Shown here one piece after another: positions 17,103-25,025 of a stretch of DNA of 64,000 nt. The stretch is from assembly GCF_021556485.1 (NCBI RefSeq), contig NZ_JAKGBW010000001.1, positions 124,001 through 188,000 of the forward strand, given 5' to 3'. The notes beneath the pieces were generated by a model. That model was not told the origin of the DNA. It did not search any database and saw only the letters and a program-made list of their open reading frames with translations. How positions within the stretch are numbered: position 1 is the stretch's first letter; every line of letters starts with the position of its first letter. Source of the stretch: Oceanobacillus alkalisoli. Lineage in GTDB: Bacteria; Bacillota; Bacilli; Bacillales; Amphibacillaceae. The position numbers and the translations under genes were made by a program.

Positions 17103-17169
17103 TTTCTTTATTGCTCCCTTGAATTCCTGCATCATGACAAAACTAGTTGATATTCCCGCTTAATCGACA
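17103..17169 (-). promoter_or_regulatory. spoIIA promoter: sigma-H elements and Spo0A box
   Basis: On the minus strand GCAGGAATT (17122-17130) and AAAGAAA (17103-17109), 12 bases apart, fit the sigma-H pattern RnAGGAWWW-N11-12-RnnGAAT with one mismatch. TGTCGAT (17163-17169), about 33 bases upstream, is a six-of-seven Spo0A box; a weaker TTGTCAT lies between. The known regulation of spoIIA by Spo0A~P and sigma-H fits. Confidence 0.7.
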
Positions 17170-17170
17170 C

Positions 17171-18352
17171 TTATTCAAAAACAGTCACTTCCTGAAGAGA
17201 ACGTTTTAGTAATGTGAAGAAAGATGCCTTATGAACCGAGCGTTCCACAGTCAATGGCGCTTCGATTATAATTTCTTCGCCGTTTTTAATGAAAAGGGTA
17301 CCGACCTTGTCTCCTTGTTCAATTGGAAGGTCGATTTCTTCCATTAATTCATACTCTGTTGTTAAATCTTCAAGCTTTTGTCCTTTTGTATGAATTGTGC
17401 TTATCGGAGAGGCGGTGATGATGTTTGTTTTTTTCCTATCACCTTTTAACGTAGATATCTCTGTAACGACATCTCCCTTGTCATAAAGCTTTTCCGTTTC
17501 ATATTGGTTAAATGCATAATCGAGCATGGATGAAACTGCAGCATTTCTTGCTTTTGAGTTCTCATAACCTAAAACAACAGCAATAACTCGCATATCATCT
17601 TTTTTAGCTGTCGCAGCCAGACAGTATTTTGCTTCGCTTGTGTAACCAGTTTTCAATCCATCAACTTCAGGATAAAATCGGACGAGTTTATTTGTATTGA
17701 CAAGCCAGAATTCCTTGTCGGTATCTTTCCGTAAGTAATCCTCATAAATGGAGGTGAATTCTGTGATTTTTTCGTATTTTAACAATTCACGTGACATCAT
17801 CGCCATATCATAAGCGGTGCTATAGTGGTCTTCTGCTGGTAAACCAGATGTATTTTGGAAATTTGTATTCTCAAGACCTAATGATTTCGCCTTTTCATTC
17901 ATTGCTTTCACAAATGCTTGCTCACTTCCAGCAATCCGTTCAGCAAGCGCTACACTAGCATCATTAGCTGAAGCTACTGCTACACCTTTTAAGAGGTCTG
18001 TAACGGACATTTCCTCCCCTGCTTCAAGAAATATTTGCGAGCCGCCCATGGACGCAGCATTTTCACTTACACGGATCTTCTCATCAAGTGATAATGTTCC
18101 TTCGTCGATAGCTTCCATGATTAATAATAGAGTCATGATTTTTGTCATGCTTGCCGGTGGTAACTTTTCATGGGGATTCCTATCAAATAAAATCGTACCG
18201 GTATCCTGTTCAATCAATATCGCGGATTTTGCATCCTCGGCAAGTTCCAGCTCATTCTCCGCATCAGAAGCTGCATCTACCCCTGCTAATGGAGTGAAAC
18301 TAGCAAATAGTAAAAATGAGATAACAGTTAGAAGAATACTGCTCTTATTCAT
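17171..18352 (-). CDS. dacF: D-alanyl-D-alanine carboxypeptidase DacF
   Basis: A forespore-expressed S11-family carboxypeptidase that, with DacB, sets cortex crosslinking. A signal peptide (residues 1-28) is followed by SMTK at 68-71, SAN at 128-130 and a KTG box in VDGLKTGYTSEAKYC. A C-terminal beta-rich domain and an amphipathic tail are present. At 393 residues it is full length, with GGAGG before the ATG. It precedes spoIIAA by 102 bases as in B. subtilis; upstream pupG and deoB are replaced by a structured non-coding block. Confidence 0.94.
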   Translation of the reverse strand: MNKSSILLTVISFLLFASFTPLAGVDAASDAENELELAEDAKSAILIEQDTGTILFDRNPHEKLPPASMTKIMTLLLIMEAIDEGTLSLDEKIRVSENAASMGGSQIFLEAGEEMSVTDLLKGVAVASANDASVALAERIAGSEQAFVKAMNEKAKSLGLENTNFQNTSGLPAEDHYSTAYDMAMMSRELLKYEKITEFTSIYEDYLRKDTDKEFWLVNTNKLVRFYPEVDGLKTGYTSEAKYCLAATAKKDDMRVIAVVLGYENSKARNAAVSSMLDYAFNQYETEKLYDKGDVVTEISTLKGDRKKTNIITASPISTIHTKGQKLEDLTTEYELMEEIDLPIEQGDKVGTLFIKNGEEIIIEAPLTVERSVHKASFFTLLKRSLQEVTVFE

Positions 18353-18372
18353 AGATTTACCTCCAAATTTTA

Positions 18373-18720
18373 GTATGGAACTAGGATGCCCAATTTAGAG
18401 GTTTTTTATACAGAACAAAGGTGGAAGCGCCCGTTTAGCAACGTACAAACTGTGCCTCCCAGGATGGGAGGTAGTTCGATGTTGCCCCAGGAAGGGGCGA
18501 ACTTAATCGAACCTCTTTTTTACCGGAAGGGAGAAAAAGGAAACTCAGGCGACGATAGTGAGTTGATGTTGACTTCCACCACAAGGGTATAAGTGCGACT
18601 AAGCCTCTGGCTGAAGCCAATCGGCCGAGTCTTCTTTATCGATTGGAGGAGGGTGAAGTTTGATAGTTGCTGGTCGCTGGATCCGGACGTGGCCACTGCC
18701 AGCAACTGTGGTTATAACAA
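18373..18720. other. GC-rich structured non-coding block between xerD and dacF
   Basis: About 350 bases without a convincing ORF but dense in short inverted repeats: CCTCCC/GGGAGG (near 18457), GCCCC/GGGGC inside a longer TTCGAT...ATCGAA stem (about 18473-18510) followed on the plus strand by CTCTTTTTT, TGGCTGAAGCCA (near 18609), CCAATCG/CGATTGG (18617-18646) and GTTGCTGG/CCAGCAAC (about 18665-18707). It shares no obvious sequence with the five-copy element. It sits where B. subtilis has deoB and pupG. It could be an undescribed structured RNA or another repeat family. Strand is unknown. Confidence 0.5.
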
Positions 18721-18747
18721 CATTTATATTTTATAGCTACCTATATT

Positions 18748-18783
18748 AAAAATCCCATATCCATTTGATATGAAATATGGGAT
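18748..18783 (-). terminator. Terminator after xerD
   Basis: On the minus strand ATCCCATAT and ATATGGGAT form a 9-bp stem followed by TTTTT. It lies 12 bases past the xerD stop. Confidence 0.85.
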
Positions 18784-18794
18784 GAATGTGTCTG

Positions 18795-19685
18795 TTATGC
18801 TCTTGGATGGTAGGCGTTGTACATATCTTTCAGTCTTGTTTTTGTAACATGTGTATAGATTTGTGTAGTTGAAATGTCCTCATGGCCAAGCATCTCCTGA
18901 ACAATTCGCAGGTCAGCGCCATTCTCGAGCAGATGGGTAGCGAAGGAGTGGCGTAATGTATGTGGGGTTATATTTTTGGTAATGCCAGCTTCCAGCGCTT
19001 TTTTCTTCAAAATCTTCCAAAATCCTTGACGCGACAAGGGTCTACCGTGCTGATTGACAAAAAGCGTTTGCGTATTTTGCCCTTTCAATAGCTTCGGTCT
19101 TGCATTATCTAAATAATCTTCAATCGCATGGATAGCTGTATTTCCTAAAGGAACAATTCGTTCTTTAGAACCTTTTCCAAAACACTGAACAAACCCCATC
19201 ATAAGATGCAAATCATTTGTTTTCAGTTCAATCATTTCCGTCACCCTGAGACCTGTTGCATATAAAAGTTCCAGCATCGCTTTCGTGCGTAAATCTAACG
19301 GTTTGCTATCGGTTATTTCAAGAAGCTTATCCAATTCATCTTGAGAAAGTACATCCGGTAATGTCCGTTCATTTTTTGGTTTTTCGATATGAAGGCTTGC
19401 ATCTTGTGTAACGATTTGCTCTCTTACTAAAAATTGGTGGAAAGCACGAATAGATGAAATATGCCGGGAAATTGTCGCAGTTGATTTCCCGCTATCTTTC
19501 AAATGAAAGAGAAATTGCAAAATGTCCGGACGCGAAATTTCTTTCCAGTTCGTTTTCATCGCTGTTTTCTCCAAATGTTGTATGTAGCTCTTTAAATCGC
19601 GTTTATAGGAGGTCAAGGTATTGGCAGCAAGCCCCCTTTCGATTTGTAAAAAATGCAAAAAATCTTCCAGTTCATTATAAAGCAT
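18795..19685 (-). CDS. xerD: Site-specific tyrosine recombinase XerD
   Basis: XerD acts with XerC at dif to resolve chromosome dimers. The N-terminal SAM-like core-binding domain ([19 protein letters not shown]) is followed by the catalytic domain, with Arg in [25 protein letters not shown] and the nucleophilic Tyr in STTQIYTHV. About 296 residues. I take the ATG at 19685 because GGGAG abuts the upstream ATG too closely; a GTG one codon earlier is possible. In B. subtilis yqzK lies between fur and xerD; it is missing here. Confidence 0.94.
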   Translation of the reverse strand: MLYNELEDFLHFLQIERGLAANTLTSYKRDLKSYIQHLEKTAMKTNWKEISRPDILQFLFHLKDSGKSTATISRHISSIRAFHQFLVREQIVTQDASLHIEKPKNERTLPDVLSQDELDKLLEITDSKPLDLRTKAMLELLYATGLRVTEMIELKTNDLHLMMGFVQCFGKGSKERIVPLGNTAIHAIEDYLDNARPKLLKGQNTQTLFVNQHGRPLSRQGFWKILKKKALEAGITKNITPHTLRHSFATHLLENGADLRIVQEMLGHEDISTTQIYTHVTKTRLKDMYNAYHPRA

Positions 19686-19730
19686 CACGCTCATCTCCCT
19701 TTATCTATAATTTACCATAGGTGGAATAAC

Positions 19731-19762
19731 AAAAAAAGCTTCATCCCGTTTTGGACAAAGCT
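19731..19762 (-). terminator. Terminator after fur
   Basis: On the minus strand AGCTTTGTCC pairs with GGGATGAAGCT (10 bp with two G-U pairs) and is followed by seven T's. It lies 15 bases past the fur stop. Confidence 0.85.
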
Positions 19763-19776
19763 GCTCTTTACATTGA

Positions 19777-20232
19777 TTATTGTGCTTTCACAACGGTTTC
19801 CTGGCATTGTTTACAAATTCCATGGAATGTCAAACGGTGATCCTTTACTTGGAAACCAAAATCATTTTCAACAATTTTTTCTACATCTTCTAATAAATCA
19901 TTTACAATTTCTTCAACGGATCCACATTCAATACAAACTAGATGGTGATGAAAATGTTTAGCGCCTTCTTTACGAAGATCATATCGAGAGACACCATCTC
20001 CAAAATTTATTTTATCGACAATCTTTAATTCAGATAATAATTCTAATGTTCGATAGACGGTAGCTAAACCAATTTCAGGCGACTTTTCTTTAACTAATAA
20101 ATAAACATCCTCCGCACTTAGATGATCTTCTTCTCTCTCTATCAATACCCTTACAGTCGCTTCACGTTGTGGGGTCAATTTATAATTCTGTGCATGGAGT
20201 TGTTTTTTAATTTGTTCAATCCGATGTTCCAT
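19777..20232 (-). CDS. fur: Ferric uptake regulator Fur
   Basis: A Fe(II)-sensing repressor. The N-terminal winged helix (LTPQREATVRVLIEREEDHLSAEDVYLLVK; GLATVYRTLELL) is followed by the dimerisation domain, with HFHHHLVCIECGSV and a C-terminal CKQC that together make the structural Zn-Cys4 site. At 151 residues it fits Bacillus Fur. A consensus promoter and a PerR/Fur-like box lie upstream. Spacing of the Cys pairs suits Fur better than PerR, and synteny with spoIIM and xerD supports it. Confidence 0.9.
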   Translation of the reverse strand: MEHRIEQIKKQLHAQNYKLTPQREATVRVLIEREEDHLSAEDVYLLVKEKSPEIGLATVYRTLELLSELKIVDKINFGDGVSRYDLRKEGAKHFHHHLVCIECGSVEEIVNDLLEDVEKIVENDFGFQVKDHRLTFHGICKQCQETVVKAQ

Positions 20233-20264
20233 TCCTCGTTCGCCTCCCTCATAATCCCAACTTT

Positions 20265-20293
20265 ATTATAGGCGCCATTCTTAAGCGTGTCAA
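20265..20293 (-). promoter_or_regulatory. Sigma-A promoter of fur
   Basis: On the minus strand TTGACA (20288-20293) and TATAAT (20265-20270) are 17 bases apart, an exact consensus match, 33 bases upstream of the fur start. Confidence 0.9.
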
Positions 20294-20315
20294 AGTATAG
20301 TTTATTAGTTTATAT

Positions 20316-20330
20316 TAATAATAATTATAA
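20316..20330. promoter_or_regulatory. PerR/Fur-type operator upstream of fur
   Basis: TAATAATAATTATAA matches the PerR box TTATAATNATTATAA at 14 of 15 positions. It lies 23 bases upstream of the fur -35 element. B. subtilis fur is under PerR control, so the same wiring is likely, although a Fur site cannot be excluded. Confidence 0.65.
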
Positions 20331-20341
20331 AGAAGGTTCGA

Positions 20342-20980
20342 TTATAAGTAAAATGATTTGATTAACATTTCCATTAGGCCTCCAGAAATGTACACTTCCG
20401 CTAACGCCGCACCACCCGATAACAAAATCAGCATTGAGAATATAATAATGTAATTGACAAAAGGCTGCCAAAGCGAATCCACATTTCTTCTTGAAAAAAT
20501 CTTTCTCAAACTGAAGAGCGCAAACAACATTGCCATTGTACCTGCAAAAATATAAATCGGAATAACAATTAAATTATGCGGTGCAATGGTTAAAGAAGCA
20601 AACAACAACCCTTCTGAACCGAGTTGATTCACAATAAAGCCGACCGAAAAACCGATGACCAACCCTTTAATAAATAGTAAAATCCAGATGATTGGTAATC
20701 CAATCACGGAAAGCCCAAGAACAGATAATAATAAAAGATATTTTAAATGAAAATAAAAACTATCTTTCCATACTGTAAAGCGGTCCACATCTTGTTCGTC
20801 CAAGGTATGATTGAAAAACCGTTCCAAATAGAAAAACAAGTCCTGTTTCTGGATAAAATTCATGCTGTTAACGAGGACTGCACCAAAAATAATCCCGGTT
20901 AACAGCAGAATACACATAAATAAATAGATAATTGCATGGGACTGTATATGGTTTGCGAACCTTAATTTAAACTCTTGCAT
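20342..20980 (-). CDS. spoIIM: Stage II sporulation protein M (SpoIIM)
   Basis: SpoIIM is a mother-cell membrane protein that scaffolds the SpoIID-SpoIIM-SpoIIP peptidoglycan-degrading machine driving forespore engulfment. About five membrane helices span 212 residues; the family stretch APHNLIVIPIYIFAGTMAML is clear. The ATG at 20980 (MQEFKLRFANH) follows AAGGAGGG, better supported than the frame's first codon. A degenerate sigma-E-like TCTATTT/CATAGCAT lies upstream. It lies between fur and endoQ. Confidence 0.93.
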   Translation of the reverse strand: MQEFKLRFANHIQSHAIIYLFMCILLLTGIIFGAVLVNSMNFIQKQDLFFYLERFFNHTLDEQDVDRFTVWKDSFYFHLKYLLLLSVLGLSVIGLPIIWILLFIKGLVIGFSVGFIVNQLGSEGLLFASLTIAPHNLIVIPIYIFAGTMAMLFALFSLRKIFSRRNVDSLWQPFVNYIIIFSMLILLSGGAALAEVYISGGLMEMLIKSFYL

Positions 20981-21069
20981 GTGGACCCTCCTTAGCATCT
21001 TTCTATAGTTATGCTATGAGGGTCTATCTTTAAATAGAACTCATTAATAGACTCACGTTCCGAAAACAC

Positions 21070-22254
21070 TTACTCGCTGGAATCACTCTCTCCAGTAATC
21101 ACTTTCCCATATTTACCGCCGCCACCTGCAGCTATTTGCAATTCTCCATTCCGGTTGGTTATTATCATGTCGGCAAGTTTAGCCGGAACAATCACTTCCA
21201 ACTCTTCCTTGCTTACCCGGTGGATGATATTCATTTCCGTACCGAATGCAGTTAATAGTTTTGTATAAGTTTTCGGACCTAGAGAAGGGATGAAGTCAAG
21301 TGGGACTTGATGAATATAAACAGGACGTTCTCTCGTATTTTCATTCGTTTTTAACGTATCGATCCGTTCTTTTACACCGTTTATCCGTTTCAAGGAACCG
21401 CAATTACTGCACGATTCATTTTTTGGCGCAGGATGCAAGCAGTTTTTACAAACCGTATGATAATACTTCCCAAGACGCGGATTCATGCCGAAGTTACGAA
21501 CGACCTTTCTTCCTTCGACTTGGTGGATTGCATAGTAAAGCTCCTTGAAGCTCGGTGTTTCCATGAGGACTTCCTGATATTCCCTCGCCATCTTTCCTAA
21601 TGAATGGGCATCAGAGTTTGTTAAAAATGTATAAGGGTGAAGCTCATCGATGCCCTCAACCATATACGTGTCCGAACTAAGACCAAGTTCAACCGCATCA
21701 ATCAGCGAATCATCCAGTACTTCCCGTAGAGACCGCTCTACCCCTTTACCGTATAAACTTTTGAATGGGGTAAATATGTGAGCAGGAATAAATAAGCCGG
21801 ATAACTCTTTTACTTTATACTGCAAATCCTTTGCAGAACCATAGTACCTTTGGGAGCTCAGATTAATATTTGTCATTCGTTCTTTAAGCCAGGCAGTAAA
21901 GGTGCTAATGCTTTCAAGTGTTGGGAAAAAGCAAAGAACATGAATTGGTCCTTTGCAATTTTCATCATATATTTCAATTTCTGAACCGAGAATCAACGTC
22001 ACTTGCTTGAACCGAATCCCACCATCACTCAAGCTTAAAGCCTGCTTTGTATCAATTAGTTCCTGAATTTCGGCTTGCACGGCAGGTACGTGACAATCAA
22101 TGACGCCAACCATATCCAATCCTTTCTTCTCATCTGCTTCTTTTAAAACATTGGATAAAGTAAGTGACGTTGCTCCGGTAATTTTTACCGGACGATTAGC
22201 ATGATCCCTGCCGATATGAATATGCAAATCTACAAAATACGATGATAATTGCAT
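21070..22254 (-). CDS. Endonuclease Q (YqxK-type PHP-domain DNA repair nuclease)
   Basis: EndoQ cuts 5' of deaminated bases such as uracil and hypoxanthine. An N-terminal PHP metal-binding domain (VDLHIHIGRDH; DSLIDAVELGLS; TNSDAHSLG) is followed by a four-cysteine zinc finger (CKNCLHP...CSNCGSL) and a helix-hairpin-helix-like tail (IPSLGPKTYTKLLTAFG). This matches B. subtilis YqxK, which lies in the same neighbourhood, and bacillary EndoQ. The ATG overlaps the nudF stop, so it is the second gene of nudF-endoQ. At 394 residues the architecture is complete. Confidence 0.85.
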   Translation of the reverse strand: MQLSSYFVDLHIHIGRDHANRPVKITGATSLTLSNVLKEADEKKGLDMVGVIDCHVPAVQAEIQELIDTKQALSLSDGGIRFKQVTLILGSEIEIYDENCKGPIHVLCFFPTLESISTFTAWLKERMTNINLSSQRYYGSAKDLQYKVKELSGLFIPAHIFTPFKSLYGKGVERSLREVLDDSLIDAVELGLSSDTYMVEGIDELHPYTFLTNSDAHSLGKMAREYQEVLMETPSFKELYYAIHQVEGRKVVRNFGMNPRLGKYYHTVCKNCLHPAPKNESCSNCGSLKRINGVKERIDTLKTNENTRERPVYIHQVPLDFIPSLGPKTYTKLLTAFGTEMNIIHRVSKEELEVIVPAKLADMIITNRNGELQIAAGGGGKYGKVITGESDSSE

Positions 22255-22799
22255 TACATCCTCCCTAGCGCATGTAAGTAGAGAACGGCATAATTTGTTT
22301 TGGCGTCATGAATCATTTCTTCCTCGACATATTGTTTCGCTTTGTCCAAAGTTAATTCAACAATTTCAACAAATTCATCGTCGTCCCCTGGAACTGGCGT
22401 CTCCAATTTTTCCAATGTATCGGTAACGTATATATAAACAAGTTCATCAGCAAAACCTGGAGATGAGTAGAATGATGTGACAAAATTCAATTCTTTCGTC
22501 GTATAACCCGTCTCTTCCTCCAGTTCACGAATTGCTGCCGCCAGTGGTTGCTCATTATTATCCAATTTCCCTGCTGGTATCTCCACTAATGTTTTTTCAA
22601 GTGGTTTACGATATTGTTTCACGAATACGATTTTGTTATCTTTTGTAATCGGGATAACTGCTACAGCTCCCGGGTGTTTGACGATTTCCCGCTTCGAATT
22701 CTCCCCGTTTGGCAAGACAACATCATCCACTTGCAAGTCAATAATTTTTCCGTTGAATATTTTTTCTGTATGGATTGTTTTCTCTTCAAAGTTATTCAT
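22254..22799 (-). CDS. nudF: ADP-ribose pyrophosphatase NudF (Nudix hydrolase)
   Basis: Hydrolyses ADP-ribose to AMP and ribose 5-phosphate. The Nudix box GKLDNNEQPLAAAIRELEEE fits GX5EX7REUXEEXGU. The start MNNFEEKTIHTEK with AAGGAGA before it gives 181 residues, the usual size; the 28 upstream codons are not supported. Coupled with endoQ by a TAATG overlap and divergent from yqkF. Confidence 0.93.
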   Translation of the reverse strand: MNNFEEKTIHTEKIFNGKIIDLQVDDVVLPNGENSKREIVKHPGAVAVIPITKDNKIVFVKQYRKPLEKTLVEIPAGKLDNNEQPLAAAIRELEEETGYTTKELNFVTSFYSSPGFADELVYIYVTDTLEKLETPVPGDDDEFVEIVELTLDKAKQYVEEEMIHDAKTNYAVLYLHALGRM

Positions 22800-22869
22800 T
22801 GTTATCTCCTTCATTCTTTCTTTTATTCCCCATTTTATCATATATTTATTCCTTAAAACTACTAACTGA

Positions 22870-22899
22870 TTGGCGTATGTCACGAAACTTCCTTATAAT
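22870..22899 (+). promoter_or_regulatory. Sigma-A promoter of yqkF
   Basis: TTGGCG (22870-22875) and TATAAT (22894-22899) with an 18-base spacer, about 33 bases before the TTG start of yqkF. Confidence 0.65.
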
Positions 22900-22932
22900 G
22901 GGGATAAGTTATGAATTAGCGGGGTGTTTTAA

Positions 22933-23853
22933 TTGAAAAGAAATCAATTAGGGAAATCTGATATTTATGTATCTGAGCTTACTCTCGGTTGTATGTCCCT
23001 TGGACAAGATAAAAATAAAGCAAAAGAAATTATCGATACTGCATTAGCACAAGGAATTAATCATCTTGATACAGCAGATTTATATGATTTTGGATTGAAC
23101 GAGGAAATTATCGGGGAGATTATTAAAGATAGAAGACAAGATATAATCTTAACTACAAAAGCTGGGAACCACTTCTCGAAAGAAACGAAGGACTGGTTCT
23201 GGGATCCTTCAAAAGGATATATCGTACAAGCAGCGAAAGAAAGCTTAAAACGGCTCCAGACCGACTATATTGACTTCTTCATGCTTCACGGCGGAACATT
23301 GGATGATCCAATAGAAGAAACGATTGAAGCGATGGAAGAATTGAAACAAGATGGATTGATCCGGGCTTACGGAATTTCCTCCATTCGACCGAATGTGATT
23401 GATACGTTCATTAACAAATCTTCTATTGATGGTGTGATGCTGCAATATAACTTGCTCGACCGGAGACCCGAAGAAAATGTCTTAAAGCAGCTGGAATCGA
23501 ATCAAATCAGTGCGATTGTAAGAGGACCACTAGCGAAAGGCATGTTGAGTACATATTATAAAGAAAATATTACAAAGAAAGCAGCAAAAGGCTTTCTGGA
23601 CTACAATCAGACCGAGCTGCTGGAAACGGCTGAAGCTATAGCAGAACTCGCTGGAGGAATGCCAATGAACGAACTAGCATTAAAATATGTCCTACAACAT
23701 CCTGCCGTTACAACAATCACATTTGGAGCAAGCACGAAAGAACAGGTCATGGAAAATACAGCGGCTGATTTAACCGCTGATTTACCGGAAGATTTGTATG
23801 TAAAGTTAAAAGAACATACAAAACGAAATATCTATGAGCAGCATCGGGTATAA
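22933..23853 (+). CDS. yqkF: Aldo/keto reductase YqkF
   Basis: An NADPH-dependent oxidoreductase of the aldo/keto reductase superfamily (TIM barrel). Catalytic-tetrad residues are visible: Asp-Tyr in DTADLYDFG, Lys in LTTKAGNH and His in FMLHGG. It begins with TTG after a GGGGTG site and is 306 residues long, as expected. B. subtilis yqkF also lies divergent from nudF. The physiological substrate is unknown. The glycerophosphodiesterase gene follows 20 bases later, so the two are probably cotranscribed. Confidence 0.9.
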   Translation: MKRNQLGKSDIYVSELTLGCMSLGQDKNKAKEIIDTALAQGINHLDTADLYDFGLNEEIIGEIIKDRRQDIILTTKAGNHFSKETKDWFWDPSKGYIVQAAKESLKRLQTDYIDFFMLHGGTLDDPIEETIEAMEELKQDGLIRAYGISSIRPNVIDTFINKSSIDGVMLQYNLLDRRPEENVLKQLESNQISAIVRGPLAKGMLSTYYKENITKKAAKGFLDYNQTELLETAEAIAELAGGMPMNELALKYVLQHPAVTTITFGASTKEQVMENTAADLTADLPEDLYVKLKEHTKRNIYEQHRV

Positions 23854-23873
23854 GCCTATCTGATTTCGAAAGG

Positions 23874-24614
23874 ATGGATCAATTGCAGACGATGATATTC
23901 GCTCACCGCGGAGCAAGTAAATATGCACCAGAAAATACGCTGCCTGCTTTTCGCCTTGCTTATCAAATGGAAGCAGACGGAATCGAAACGGATATACAAT
24001 TAACAAAAGACGGCATTCCAATTCTGATTCATGATGAGGATTTACGGAGAACGACAAATGGAAGAGGTCATATTAAAGATTATCATTTGGAAGAACTAAA
24101 GACCTTGGATGCTGGCGCTTATTTTGCAGCTACATTCATTGGAACACGAATTTTGACACTTGAAGAATTCTTAGAGTGGGCCAGTGATAAGCCGTTACAT
24201 TTAAATTTGGAACTGAAAAATAATAAAATAGACTATGAAGATATCGAAATAAAAGTGCTTGATGCAATCAGAAAATACCAAGTAAAGCAGCGCACGACAA
24301 TTTCAAGCTTCAATCCAGAAAGTGTCAAACGGATGAGGCAGCTCGATCATACTTTAGATGTTGCTTTTCTCCGGTCAGGAAAACACCCTAATCTTGCAGA
24401 CTATGCTAAAGAATTAGGAGCAAGCTCTCTACATGTCAAGCATACGCTGCTTACACCTTCTTTAGTCAAAGCATGTGAAGCAGCCCATCTTCCTATCCGG
24501 GTCTATACTGTAAATCGTACGATCTCGATTAAAAAATGCTTGAAACTTCATTGTTCCGGCATCATTACCGATGTCCCAGATAAAGCACACCATATCCGAA
24601 ATATTTTTAAATAA
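23874..24614 (+). CDS. Glycerophosphodiester phosphodiesterase
   Basis: Hydrolyses glycerophosphodiesters to glycerol 3-phosphate and an alcohol. GDPD-domain motifs are present: HRGASKYAPENTLP, ETDIQLTKDGIPILIHD and NLELKN. No signal peptide is seen, so it is cytosolic, like B. subtilis YqiK. The ATG at 23874 touches AAGG; a TTG three codons later (LQTMIFAHRG) has better spacing and may be the true start. Repeat copy C begins 12 bases after the stop. Confidence 0.88.
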   Translation: MDQLQTMIFAHRGASKYAPENTLPAFRLAYQMEADGIETDIQLTKDGIPILIHDEDLRRTTNGRGHIKDYHLEELKTLDAGAYFAATFIGTRILTLEEFLEWASDKPLHLNLELKNNKIDYEDIEIKVLDAIRKYQVKQRTTISSFNPESVKRMRQLDHTLDVAFLRSGKHPNLADYAKELGASSLHVKHTLLTPSLVKACEAAHLPIRVYTVNRTISIKKCLKLHCSGIITDVPDKAHHIRNIFK

Positions 24615-24625
24615 ACCATCCATCG

Positions 24626-24951
24626 CTTTCATTCAGCGTAAGTGATTTGCACGTTCTCTTGAAATGCTCTCTAATCGCCGTTCAGTTGCCCGGTGGACGG
24701 ATGCGCATCCTTGGGCACTGCTAGAGCTCCTCGGGCTGCCGCCCTGCGGGGTCTCCAGACTCGTGCTATTCCCGCAGGAGTCACCGTCCACCGGGCAACT
24801 GAACTGGTTGGGATGATTATTATTAATAGCATTTATTCCAGTGCCATGTCACGAAAAAAATATATCTTTGGAATAATAAATAGCGTTCCAAATTAAGTTT
24901 TCCCTGGTAGCAGTCCAGAAGTGAGTTTCGGACACTTACGCTGAATGAAAG
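24626..24951 (+). repeat. Structured intergenic element, copy C (arm 2 deleted)
   Basis: A 326-bp copy with intact terminal repeats (CTTTCATTCAGCGTAAGT at 24626-24643 and its complement at 24934-24951) and an intact arm 1 with the perfect 21-bp closing stem. Arm 2 is gone: GCAGTCCAGA runs straight into AGTGAGTTTCGG. Other copies have TCCAGA at both edges of the missing segment, so a deletion between direct repeats explains it. It lies between two plus-strand genes. The 74 bases up to rnz contain a small CTAGCC/GGCTAG hairpin and an unremarkable leader. Confidence 0.95.
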
Positions 24952-25025
24952 TATAAGTATATCTAGCCGTATCAGGCTAGGTATGTTGAATGAATATGTA
25001 AACTATTTATCGCGGAGGAAATCGC

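Noticed and set aside
18353-18380. A sigma-F -10 motif CATACTA just upstream of dacF
   Set aside because: The -10 is perfect but no -35 match lies at 15-18 bases, and the start point would fall in the ribosome binding site; not strong enough to list.
18386-18705. Several 61-68 codon open frames in the xerD-dacF gap
   Set aside because: They overlap on both strands, lack ribosome binding sites and coincide with inverted repeats; I treat the block as non-coding.
18660-18720. Possible cobalamin riboswitch (GCCACTG) near 18690
   Set aside because: Only this short string matches; the B12 box and P3-P6 core are not present and no B12-related gene follows.
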